A stretch of 64,000 bases of DNA from Incurvaria masculella (taxonomy: Eukaryota; Arthropoda; Insecta; Lepidoptera; Incurvariidae), in the NCBI GenBank assembly GCA_946894095.1, contig OX335647.2, positions 21,966,001 through 22,030,000 on the forward strand, given 5' to 3'. Below, one piece after another: positions 1 to 10,400 of this stretch (position 1 is its first letter; each line of letters opens with the position of its first letter). Under the pieces are notes generated by a model. It did not search any database. It was not told where the DNA came from and saw nothing but the letters and a program-made list of their open reading frames with translations. The position numbers were made by a program, and so were the translations under genes.

Positions 1-37
1 GGTGCATTTAGCAGGACGTTTACATCGATCTGTTTAT

Positions 38-285
38 TTATAGCCACGGCTGGGGTTCGGACGCCACTGGCCTCACTTCCTGCCTCGGTGGTTTTTTTTT
101 TGGGGCTTCGTAGTTATTGAGGGTCTGTCCTGTCCATCTGGCTATCGATTGCGGAACCCTAATACGGTCAGGCGTGTACGATCCGTTACCAGCTCGATTG
201 GGATAAGAAGATGCCATCGCATAGCAATCCAAGTAATAATAAGTAATGTCAGAGCCACTGATTTTGACTTTTGTGGTCGAAGCCA
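38..285 (-). CDS. Unrecognised 82-codon ORF
   Basis: ATG at 285 in the context TTTCCATGGCTTC, ending in TAA. The product begins MASTTKVKISGSDITYYYLD and ends in a basic/Pro stretch (APKKKPPRQEV) and EPQPWL. I do not recognise it, and no membrane segment or motif is evident. It lies just past the 3' end of a LINE fragment (320-712) on the same strand, so it could be flanking or transduced sequence, a retrocopy remnant, or chance. The poly-A-like track inside (KKK) is a simple run. Low confidence as a gene. Confidence 0.2.
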
Positions 286-319
286 TGGAAATTGTTTTGG
301 CCCCAAGTCATTTAGCTTT

Positions 320-712
320 TTTTATAAAAAAACTGATATGGGTGGCTGTGCTGAGAGACCAAGGGTGCTCAGGAGAGCCAAATCCACCCCACATCGCGAA
401 ACCACGCTGAGCGATGCACCATACCAGCGGATTTGCGGACTATCGCTGAGCTATCGGGCTTGTTCAAATTACGTTTCAAGGCGTCCAGGTTGTAGGATTG
501 AGGGCACCCGCCAGCAGACAGTTCCAAATCCTAGCGGTGCGGCAGAGAAATAAGCTTAAGAAACGATCGGTTCTCAAAAGCCTATTGTCAACCAGAATGG
601 GTGCTCTGATTTTCTGCGCCGGATGCTCCCGATATAGGTTGAAAGGAAAAAGGGATGCATGTTCCACATTGCAACGTCACCTGCTGCGTGGGTTCCGGCA
701 CTCAAAATAGTA
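320..712 (-). mobile_element. CR1-like LINE, 3' fragment
   Basis: The minus strand encodes the same reverse-transcriptase tail as the copy at 10.8-11.7 kb (DNRLLRTDRFLSLFLCRTAR then IWNCLLAG). Both share the antisense 3' region with AAACCACGCT(G/C)AGCGA and GCGGATTTGCGGACTAT. It is 5'-truncated and has lost its reading frame in places. Confidence 0.7.
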
Positions 713-1236
713 CAAGAGGTCTCACTGCATTTCTTTCCGCGAATGTCATTCACTCAAGGATTTGTCAAATGAAAAGCTCAGTGGTGCTTTACAAATGAAT
801 ATTGAGGCACATCTTCAAACATATCCCTCTAAAATTTGCTACAGCACTGTCATGCTCGCCCCGCTCATCGGCATCAATGTGATGTGAATTAAACCTCACC
901 GCATACTAGGGACCATACTATGCAAAGTTCTACAAAGTCAATATTTCCCTAACCCACACATCAATCTGGGTGCATGCGCATGCAATGAACCAGCACACGC
1001 GCGCAACACATGTAGCAGAATGTTTTCACAGCTACAACTTTGTCTCGCTTCAGGAATTAGGTTAGAGCTAACAGCTAGTTGCGGTGCTTTGTTCTCAAGT
1101 TGGTTAAATCTAAAGAGGATAATCATCAAGTTCCATATATATAATATATATAATATTTTTCCGAATATTTAAATCCATATGCTATCCATAAAATCAATTT
1201 GACAGAGTGTTCTCTAATCTAGAAATACACTATCTT

Positions 1237-1400
1237 AGGGCCGAGTGCACGAAAGGACAAAAAATCAAAATCAACGTCAACGTATGATTAAACACGTCAC
1301 TTTGTATGAACAGTATGGAAGGAACTCCGTGGGATTCACTACAAGTGACGTTTTTGAACATTGATTAACTCAGCCGTCTCTTCGTGCAATCGGGGCTTAG
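1237..1400 (+). mobile_element. Family E MITE, copy 1
   Basis: About 160 bp, starting GGGCCGAGTGCACGAAAGG and ending CGTGCAATCGGGGC. The ends are imperfect inverted repeats. TTA flanks both sides, giving a 3-bp duplication like that of PIF/Harbinger elements (inference). Internal GTCACTTTGTATG and TTGATTAACTC are shared by all copies. Confidence 0.7.
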
Positions 1401-1620
1401 TGTTTTACTTACTTTGCGAAAAAAGTTGAATCAATTATTTCATCACAATCCGCTTTAATTTTGTACGTTTGTTTGTGTAATAGGTCTTATGCCATTTACA
1501 TAAATTATGCCATGCATATTGTCATGTTACATGAATACTTTATCTGTGCTTTATTTTCACTTTTTCATTTGTAGATATATTTGTTAATTATTTAATTATA
1601 AACCTTTTTTTGCGTGATTG

Positions 1621-1767
1621 AGGGCCGAGTGCACGAAAGGACAAAAAATCAAAATCAACGTCAAAGTATGATCTAACACGTCACTCTGTGTGGACAGTAT
1701 GGAAGGAAATCTATGACGTGTTTGAACATTGATTAACTCGGCCGTCACTTCGTGCAACCGGGGCTGA
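1621..1767 (+). mobile_element. Family E MITE, copy 2
   Basis: Same ends as copy 1 (GGGCCGAGTGCACGAAAGG ... GCAACCGGGGC) and flanked by TGA on both sides. It lies only about 220 bp from copy 1 in the same orientation. Confidence 0.7.
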
Positions 1768-2979
1768 ATGTTTGTTTTTGTTTTTGTTCAAGCCCTGCTC
1801 AATTTTAATATTACATGTGAAATGCGGTGCTGGGTACATGTCTAGTTAATTGGTTTTAAATTGTCTTTTGTGCGTACAACATGTACGTGTGTACCTGTTT
1901 GTGTTCCCAAACTCAAATTCACGTTTTAAACCAGCCAAAGTTTAGAAAACCAAAATATAGCCACGATGAACTAGTTCGCTGCATCATTTGGCAGCACGCA
2001 TTACCGAACAGTATTGACTACAGTCGACAGGGAATGTGAATATTTTTAGTTTTATCGCTACTTTAACTATCGTGGAAACAATACAAAAGTCAGATCGTTA
2101 ATTCTAGCGGGACTACTGGCTGTTTTAGCAAAATAACATTGGCAAAGTCACTGCCGTGAAATATTGATATTGTGCGGTCATTCGCTATACAATAAAACGC
2201 CCAGTGATCGCGGTGGTATACAAAGATGTTTTGTTGAAATCATTTTGCATTCTTATGAGACATCAATTTGAATATTGTATTATACTAACGAAGCTGAGAA
2301 ATTCAGTAGGAGATAGAAGTGTTAAACGAATACTATTGATTCTTGTGAGAGCTTATATCAGTGTTGCTAATTTAGCATGTTTGTGCTATTTTTGGCGGAT
2401 TTTATACCAACTTAGCAAATGTTTTATCGTTAGGATATGATTTTTTTTTTTAAATGTCAAATGTCATCTGAAAAAAATAATATGTAAGAAATTAAAAGAA
2501 TCAAGGACAATACATAATACGCGTGATCATAAAGGCTATTCTTCCGCGCTTTTTGCATCGGTGACCACGGCCAACGTCACTCACAAAGTGATGGAAGAAT
2601 TTAGTAACGTTTGATTATTGACCGAGCGTGGCGTATCCGTTTCAGCTTTGGCAAAAATGCTTTCGTATGTTTGTCCGGCGTCCGCCTGTCCGCCTGTTCT
2701 CCTCTACAGGTCGCATTTCTCAACTGATTCTCGTGAAATTTGGTGATCACCTTTGATAATTTATACGGAAGGATTATTTGGACATCTGGACATTCTTATG
2801 GCATACTTTATTATCCATTATTTTCGCATACTTAAGACTTTGATACAAAATTTTGAAAATATCTAATTAAAAGTATTGCATGGAATGTTATTACCTTGAA
2901 TTGAAATACCTATTCAAGTGGTGCATACTTGAATTTTTTTTTTCATTCATCATTTAAAAAAAACATTCACTACTCACAC

Positions 2980-2985
2980 ACACAC

Positions 2986-3020
<35 letters not shown>

Positions 3021-3040
3021 CTCACACCCTCACACACACT
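2980..3040 (+). repeat. CA/CACACC microsatellite
   Basis: A run of (CA) with CCCTCA and CCCTCT interruptions, from ACACACACCCTCACACAC to CTCACACCCTCACACACAC. Confidence 0.9.
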
Positions 3041-3483
3041 CAAACCCACCCTCGCATATCATGTACGCTCTCGATTGTATCTCTGTAACTTAAGTGTTTA
3101 AAATACTTTTACAATTTGTGAAACTTTTAATTGGCCTAATTTTTTGTAAACTACAATATGACGATTTATCTTGTAATAGGCTGTAAGTTTCAATAAATAA
3201 ATAAAATAAATAAATCTAAAATGGCTGCAAAGCTGACGTACGATTACGCGGACGTACACGACGAAATTATGAGGATCCCTCAGTCGAGTCGGTGGTATTT
3301 TTATGCAAAAAAATTAAGCGGACCAATTTTATTAGGTTGTGTAAAATTATTTTTGTTAAAGATGTGTGGGTGTCAGAGGGCGTGAAAGTATGCGTTTATT
3401 TGAGTAGTTACTGTTTGATGTTTTTTTTTGCACGTTTTCATGTTGAATGAATTACTTCATTGCTATAAATATAATCTACTAGA

Positions 3484-3830
3484 GAATATCAAAATCGATG
3501 TGTGTGGATATGTTTATGCGTATGTTCCGTATGGACTACAAAACGGCTGGACTGATTTTGATGGAATTTTCAGGCAATCTTCAGATTAGCCCAGTGGGTG
3601 ATAGTGTGTAGTTTGGAAGTTTAGAAGCTCCGCTCGGGCAAAGAATATATACACTGCTCGGTTGTATGTCTAAATTCAAACTACTTCGATGACATTTTCA
3701 GTCAACTTTCAGATTAGCCCATTGGGTAATCTTGTGCAATTCGGATGTTTAGATTAGAAGCTCCTCTCGGGTAAATCTTCAAAATGGAATAACCAGATAT
3801 TCTAAAATGCCCGACCATTACTAGTTATAC
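3484..3830 (+). repeat. Helitron-like or related repeat fragment
   Basis: Contains two diverged internal copies of GATTAGCCCA(G/T)TGGGT followed by TAGAAGCTCC(G/T)CTCGGG. The style (CTGGACTGATTTTGATGGAA, then TCCGCTCGGG) matches lepidopteran Helitron-type repeats. The ends are not clear. Confidence 0.4.
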
Positions 3831-4559
3831 ATGCCTGCCGGGTATGAGACGAGCATATAATAACAATTCATCTCAATACATATGTAATTCGCTCTAGACA
3901 AAATTAATTGAATCGGACTTATGTACGTAAGTGGTTGCTCGAAATAGCTCGGTTGACCGGCGGCGGAGGCGGCGCGGCGGCACGCCGACACCAGTATTTA
4001 CAGCATTCGTGAAGTATGACGCGTAATCACCACGTAAATAGTTGGCGCTGGCGAGGCAGACTTTGGGAGAGAAAAATCTAAACACTACATTAGCGTGTCA
4101 AAACAAACTATCGGCTAATGGCAGATTACGTCATCCGCGATGCTGTGTGAGCCTGCTCACTAATATAACCTTACAGTGAAAAAATAAAGAATTCCTAAGT
4201 CCCATTATTAAAAAGCAGCGATAGATTATTCTGAGTTCACCTCATTCGGAAAACTCGAACTCAAAACTCTTTATTACCTATTCCAACTGAATTCATCTCA
4301 TTTGTAGTCATGCTCAGCTCAGCTTGCCTCGGTAGGATCTGTGTTGTGTTTGTCAGATGAGATGACGGTGCGTTATGTGTGAGGACGTCTGTCTGTGCAA
4401 TAATGTATCATACAGTTTCTTGTCTATACCACCAGCTATTGAATGCGCCGAGGTTCAGAGGTCAGTCCTTAAAATTCCCACCAACTTCTGTTTTTAGGGT
4501 AACACTGTAGGTCCCCTTAATTACTTAATAGGTGGTTTAGATGGTTGCATCGCATCGAA

Positions 4560-4865
4560 TGTCAGCCTCGGTGGCCCAGTGGTGCGACGCCTTGCGATTC
4601 GATTAACTAGGTGAAGCACCTCTGAGCGCGGTTAGGTTCTGGATGGGTGACTATTTTCAACCGTTGAGACTGGCCGTGGTTACATAAAAAAAACGATGGT
4701 CGAAGCACAAACAAAAGTTTACCTCGCTTTCAATCAAGTTCAACGTAGCCATCCTATTGCAAGGTCCTGTCACGACCCCTAGTTCCCATGAGGTCTTTTG
4801 GGCTAATATCATAATAGTGTGTGGGCTATTAGACATGTAGGTCCAAAAACATTAAATAAAGAAAG
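4560..4865 (+). mobile_element. SINE family I, copy 1
   Basis: The head GGCCCAGTGGTGCGACGCC resembles a Pol III A box. The body contains GGATGGGTGACTATTTTCAA, CGATGGTCGAAGC, TTCAACGTAGCC and AAGGTCCTGTCACGACC, and the element ends with an AT tail. The body is shared with at least six other copies here. Confidence 0.6.
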
Positions 4866-5426
4866 AAAGCTGTAAAAAGAGACATCCAAAACAAAGAAAT
4901 AGTTCTACAGCCTCTCCATTCGTGATCGATGCCCCCTAGTTACACAGCCAAATAAATAAAAATCATCTTTCCACTGACATTTTGTTTTATTCTAGTTCCT
5001 TTTTCTCAGCGGTTAGGTTGGCGTAGTAACTCTTCGTTTGTTTGTCGCGTGTCCTTGCTGGAGGACCTCTGGCTAATGGGAATTTATTTAGTAAATAAAC
5101 AGCCTTCAGTCTGTACGTTAAGTGGGACACCACTGGAATGTAAATAATATACAATAAACATGCCGATGCTACATTCGGAATTTTTTCTTCCAATAACACG
5201 ATTATAAGCAAACACATAGTTACTCTAAAAGGAATTTTAATACTACGAACATATTTATTTTTTCCTACGAAAAAAATACATTCTAAATATTATTTACCCT
5301 AAAATACAAAAAATATATTGGTTCAAATTATTAAAAAAAAGAATAACTTTACGACAGAGTGAGAGAGCATGGGCTATGGGTCACGCAAGTGTGTTTGTAG
5401 ATAAACTGTAGACTAATTCTGGTATT

Positions 5427-6070
5427 AAGAACTAAGATGTCAGAACAGCAGATCCCATGCCATATATGGAGAAAACATATATGGACCAAAAGGAAGCAAC
5501 TAGACACCAAGCTGAGGAATATGCAGTGGCTTATCGGTCCACAATCAGAACTTGATGACAGCAGCAAAATGGCTATATATAAAGCAATCCTCAAACCGGT
5601 CTGGACATACGGGATACAGCTCTGGGGAACTGCTGCAAAGACTAATATAGACATAGTGGAGAGATTCCAAACAAAAACAATTCGAAGAATATTCAAAATC
5701 CCATGGTACGTGTCCAACAAACAAAATGAAGATCTAGATATCCCAACAGTTAGAGATGAAATACAGAAACATACAACAAGATACAAGGAACGTATTGAAA
5801 ACCATCCAAATAAAACTGCAAAGGATCTAATGGGATCGGCCAGCATACAATTCTCGAGACTGAAAAGACATAGTATACCCAGTCTACTGACAAGATTTAA
5901 TTAACCTGCAAATGGAGCCACACGAAGAGGAAAGAGACTGCTGAGTCTTTCTCGGCCTATGATGAGGAAAAAAAAACAGCATAAGGCATACAAATGAGAT
6001 GATTATTGCAGTCAACACTGCAGATGGCATCTGTACAGAACTAACAAAGAAGAAAAAAAAAAAAAAAAAT
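5427..6070 (+). mobile_element. Jockey-like LINE, 5'-truncated 3' end
   Basis: An open frame at 5437-5904 encodes the C-terminal part of a Jockey-clade reverse transcriptase (LRNMQWLIGP, AIYKAILKPVWTYGIQLWGT, ERFQTKTIRRIFKIPWYVSN, then a TVRDEI tail). After the stop comes a short 3' UTR (GAGCCACACGAAGAGGAAAG) and a poly-A run at about 6050-6069. The catalytic palm is absent, so it is a dead truncated insertion. The frame is intact and the tail preserved, which suggests moderate age. Confidence 0.85.
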
Positions 6071-6149
6071 GAGTGCAAACAACTTTATATGAGTCGGAAC
6101 AGCCTTAACGTATACGTTTCAATACTCCAGAATGTTAGGAGAGGCATCG

Positions 6150-6295
6150 GGTGTGTGACGCATGTGCGTCGGAGCGTGCGGTCTCGCGCGGTCGGCCGCA
6201 GCCCGCCCACGGACGTTCCGTGCTCGGGCGCGTGACGCCGCGGTCGGGCGCGGCGGGTAACCGCACTCCGTCTCGGCTCCGACGGAAAACGTATA
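6150..6295. other. CpG-rich block, function unknown
   Basis: A short island of high GC and CpG (GTGCGGTCTCGCGCGGTCGG, GACGCCGCGGTCGGGCGCGG) in AT-rich intron. ORFs across it in several frames are a by-product of composition. It could be a repeat piece or a regulatory site. Confidence 0.3.
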
Positions 6296-6377
6296 GTTTT
6301 ACATGGCCCAAAGTTATAAACGCCATGAGCTATCGGATTATTTGAAGTTGAGGCTCTTTTTCCCATTCATTTAAAGT

Positions 6378-7124
6378 TAAAAAACTGGCCAAGTGCGAGT
6401 CTGACTTGCACGCGTAGGGTTCCGTACCATCGTACAAGATTTAACACAAAACATCTCATTTTCAGGGTTCCGTACCCAAACGCTGAAAACGGAACCCTAT
6501 TACTAAGCCTCCGCTGTCCGTCTGTCCGTCTGTCACAGGGCTGTATCTCAGTAACCTTAACAGATAGACAGCTGAAATTTTCACAGAGTGTGTATTTATT
6601 TTGCCGCTATAACAACAAATAGGTAAGATTACAAAAAAAATTAAAATTAAAGGGGGTCCCCATACAAAACACGCGATTTATTTGTATTCTTTTTTTGTAC
6701 AATGGTACAGAACCCTTCGTGTGCGAGTCCGACTCGCACTTGGCCGGTTTTTTTTTGTATGGGGCCCCATTAAAGTTTATATTTTTTTATTTTACCTATT
6801 TGTTATTATAGCGGCAAAATTAATACACACTCTGTGAAAATTTCAGCTGCCTACCTATTACGGTTCATGAGATACAGCCCTGTGACAGACGGACGGACGG
6901 ACGGACAGCGGAGGCTTAGTAATAGGGTTCCGTTTTTACCCTTTGGGTACGGAACCCTAAAAAAAGGCAAGTGAGACGGCGCAGGTGGTTTTGAAACGTA
7001 TTTACAGTTCATGAGATACAGCCCTGTGACAGGCGGACGGACGGACGGACGGACGGACGGGCGGACAGCGGAGGCTTAGTAATATGGTTCCGTTTTCACC
7101 CTTTGGGTACGGAACCGTAAAAAC
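6378..7124. mobile_element. Cluster of four family A copies, partly inverted
   Basis: Order: a + head (6378-6463), a full minus copy (6464-6750), a 5'-truncated + copy (6757-6965) and a 3' + piece (about 7008-7124). The central minus/plus pair can fold into a long hairpin through the shared TAGCGGCAAAAT and CACACTCTGTGAAAATTTCA segments. Two ACGG microsatellites are included. Confidence 0.8.
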
Positions 7125-7271
7125 ACGATACCCGAGATATTAGCCCGACACTGTCGTCATAAAATTTAAATCTTCTGAAACGTGAGGTTAGCCATTTTAG
7201 ATAGCTAAACTGTCTATCAGAGTGGCATCGCCCAGGAACTTAACGCACAAACAAGGGATCGAATGTAGAAC

Positions 7272-7331
7272 CGAGGCTCGGGCAGTCCCGACACACAGTC
7301 GCCCATAATTCTAATACACAAGGAGCAGTTG
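7272..7331 (-). pseudogene. Decayed partial duplicate of adenylate cyclase exon 6
   Basis: On the minus strand this stretch aligns with the first half of exon 6. It reads roughly [20 protein letters not shown] against the exon's [23 protein letters not shown], with three codons missing around CYY. Both copies share GGCTCGGGCAGTCCCGACAC on the + strand. The copy loses similarity after the PEPR codons and lies between the real donor and the next intron sequence. Because it lacks part of the GDCYYC motif and a usable intron before it, I read it as a dead exon duplication. Confidence 0.75.
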
Positions 7332-7353
7332 GCCTCTGTGAGACTGGACTCAC

Positions 7354-7481
7354 GCGATGGCGTCTATCATGTCCAGGCCCATTTCGACGCAGCAGCGCGC
7401 GTGGTCGGAGCGGGGCTCGGGCAGTCCCGACACGCAGTAGTAGCAGTCGCCCAGGATCTTGATACGCAAGCAGTGGTTGTC
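7354..7481 (-). CDS. rut: Adenylate cyclase exon 6: C1a with second metal aspartate
   Basis: 128 bases (42 codons plus 2). It reads [20 protein letters not shown] and then [20 protein letters not shown]. The Asp of LGDCYYC is the second metal ligand. The acceptor is TTTCCCCCAG|GACAAC and the donor is ATCGC|GTGAGT. The next exon, which should encode the MRVGIHTGRVLCGVLG-type region of C1a, is not found between 1 and 7353. A degraded copy of the first part of this exon begins about 20 bases past the donor. Confidence 0.96.
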
Positions 7482-10400
7482 CTGGGGGAAATCAAAAGTA
7501 TAAGAAAAGCAAGAACAGCTCGAAATAAATGTGATATACATTATTTCTGTGGTGAAGCAAGTGAATAAGCGGAATAAAACAACGGCCAAGTTAGTGAGGA
7601 CATTATATTTCAAAGAAAAAGAAAAGCAAGAACAGCTCGAAATAAATGTGATATAACTTATTTCTGTGGTGTAGCGAGTGAACAAATAAGCGGAATAAAA
7701 CAACGGCCAAGTCCTCAACATTATATTGCAAAGAACAAACGAAGTCAAACTAACGCTGTAAATGAGTAAATGTAGAAATTATGCGGCAGAACGTGGGCGA
7801 TCTTTTAGCGGTGAACCGTTGGGTAAAATCGTGATAAATGTTTTGGATCGTAAGACCAAAAGATTATCACGATTTTTAACAGTTTAGGAAACGATCACGC
7901 AGCAGTAAATAATTAGCTGGAGACAAATAATTAAGATTTAAATAGCCACGTTTACAACGTTATGAATAACGTCCGTCCGCTTATGTTGCTCTTTAACAGT
8001 TTTGTAAGATTTATGTTTGCATTAAATTTCAAATGAGTTAATGAAACAATATCTGCAAAAGATCTACTTGAATAGTTGATTTGTTTTATGTGACTCATGA
8101 TAAATACACAAGTCAGCAAATTGGCATACAACTATGACTGACCGTCATGACACAGGCTCCACAAAGTTTATCGAAAGAAATACAAAAATAAACCGCCACA
8201 CCAGACTAGGCAACTATTAGGTGAAGGCAGTTTGTTTTATTCAACGTTATTTATGTGTTTACACCAAATATATTCGAGGATTTATTCTTTAAATCCTACA
8301 AATGACTCCGCTCGTTAGGCACTGATCAACACGAAGTCGTAGGAATACAATTGTGTGCCGCTGATTACAATTTTAACGACATCATTAGAGCAGCGGTTGA
8401 TGCTCTGGCCACCACTTTAACCGCACTGTCTGACATACCACCATCATCATAATAGTACCTACTGTCAGTCAGTCAACGTAGTCAGAAACCATAAGGTTCA
8501 GAAGACTTTGCGTGCAATCAATTAAAGTTTGCAAGGTTCAAAACTGATTCAAAAGTATTTTAACAAAAAAAACCAGCTTGAAACAAAATGTCATGAGTAC
8601 ACACCTATCCCAGAGTCAAGCAATAGGGAAGTAAAAAAAAAAAAAAAAAGAAGAAGCAGGTTTAAACGTTGTAGATCAAATTATGAGGGGGCACAGCCAA
8701 GAATCAATAAATATTTCGGTGTCAATTGCGCAATTTGCTTCACATATAAATACACAGAATACATCCTGGCAAGAATAAAGGAGGTGGTTCCGGAGGTGTC
8801 CAACCCATATAGTTTCTAGTAACCTCCACGCAAAAATGATGAGTGATACATACAATAGAGTAATACTCGGAGTAATAGATGTTGCGGCATAATAACTTTC
8901 AGAATTCCAGGCTCATTTGTTTTCTTGTAATATTTATTTTTATTTATTTATTTTATTCATAAAAAGTACAAGGTTTTACATGATATATGTTATCTCCTAA
9001 ACTAAACTAAGTTTGTATTGTATGAGATAACCTAAAATAACACGTTTGGTTACATGCTACACATTGTCAACATTAATAATACTAAGAATAAAATACACAT
9101 AAAAATAGATGTTATTTTTATGTGTATGCATGATTTGTGTGTAGGTAGGTAGCACTCAGGTGAGTAATACTTAAGTGTGAATAGCTTTCATTTTCATTTT
9201 CGCCGACCCCTCGGGGAAGCGGCATGAAGGTATATTTACGTGTGGAATTAATATCACCTTTCTGTGTTGTTGTCAAGCAGTATCCTACCAATACATCACA
9301 CGAGACCACAGTCAGAGATTTGGTACTGTATGTATAATAGCCACGAGAAGTTGTAAACCTTTAGATGGAGCTATCTTGTAATAGTGCTAATAAGAGGATA
9401 TTACGTACATTGGCGAGCTGGTCGAACCTGCCAAAGAGCTCGTTCAGAAGCCGCACCAGGTCCTGGGCGGAGCACTGCGAGGCCAGCACCGTGAAGCCGA
9501 CGATGTCCGCAAACAGAATGCTGTACGAACAAATATAACATTAAAATTAAGAGCATCCTCATACCTAAACATTTTGGACCAATTTTTGCGATTAAAACGA
9601 GATAGCCATAGCCCGACGTCGCTCAGTTAGAGCAGCTCAAGATCATTCTTTCTAAATGTGACCAACCCGCATAACGCGTGAAACTGGTTTTTTTATTGTT
9701 TCGTTAAAGAAATTGGGAAAAGTTAAACATGTTCTTCGCTGAATGCGTAGATAATGTTAAGTTCTTTGAAATGGTATTCAAATAAATATAGAATACAAGC
9801 CGTAAACATGAAAAAGAATATATTCCATGCATAAAATATAAATTTCTGTAATATTTTTCTGTCTGTTTTGGTGGAACGTTAGCTGGAATTATACATGTTT
9901 TTTTTTCATGTTCTCATTCCATAAAGATCAGGAATTTATCGCAATTAAACCATTCGCATTGGCTAGTATAACCATCTTAATCTCAATCGACCTAAGTAAA
10001 GCCATGTTTATTCGGATATGCTATGCAAAGGTCTATGCCTGTAATGCCATGGCAATAAATGTGTGTAAGCCAGTAATCTCTTATAGTATACAAGCTGCGG
10101 CACCTGGCTCCGCTCGGGACATAATAGATTTTTTCTGGGTATAAAGCAGCCCGTTATATCACGTTCCGGCCCATACAAATCACGTCAACTCGTTTGTGTC
10201 TCAGTTGCTGTGTGAAAGAATGACAAACCAACAAACACGCACACAGTCAACGCATATTTTGTGCGATTATGGAAAGATAAACACAATAATCCGATTTATA
10301 AAAATAATTGTCGCGCTTATAGAATTCCATGAATAAATATTATTCCGAGCGAACTATCCGACAAATTATAGTTGATGTGCTCCGTACAACTCGTCGAAAC

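Larger units (their letters stand above)
1..7353 (-). other. Intron 6 (partial), downstream of exon 6
   Basis: AT-rich sequence with family E MITEs near 1.2-1.8 kb, a LINE 3' end at 320-712, a SINE at 4.56 kb, a Jockey-like LINE tail at 5.4-6.07 kb and a family A cluster at 6.4-7.1 kb. I see no coding exon. Stretches 720-1230, 1780-2980, 3040-3480 and 3830-4560 hold nothing I can name beyond scattered AT-rich DNA. Confidence 0.6.

Noticed and set aside
6400..7100. ACGG arrays as a possible CRISPR-like or regulatory array
   Set aside because: Four-base microsatellite units within a transposable repeat; there are no spacers.
1..7353. Next cyclase exon in the leftmost 7 kb
   Set aside because: I looked on the minus strand for the conserved C1a continuation (glycine-rich VLCGVLG-type region) and found none; the exon probably lies beyond the window.
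7350..7748. 132-residue ORF extending exon 6 upstream
   Set aside because: The part before DNHC is tandemly duplicated intron sequence ending in a CCCCCAG acceptor.
8529..8819. 96-residue Lys-rich ORF
   Set aside because: Starts at a non-ATG codon and spans a long A-run; no motif recognised.
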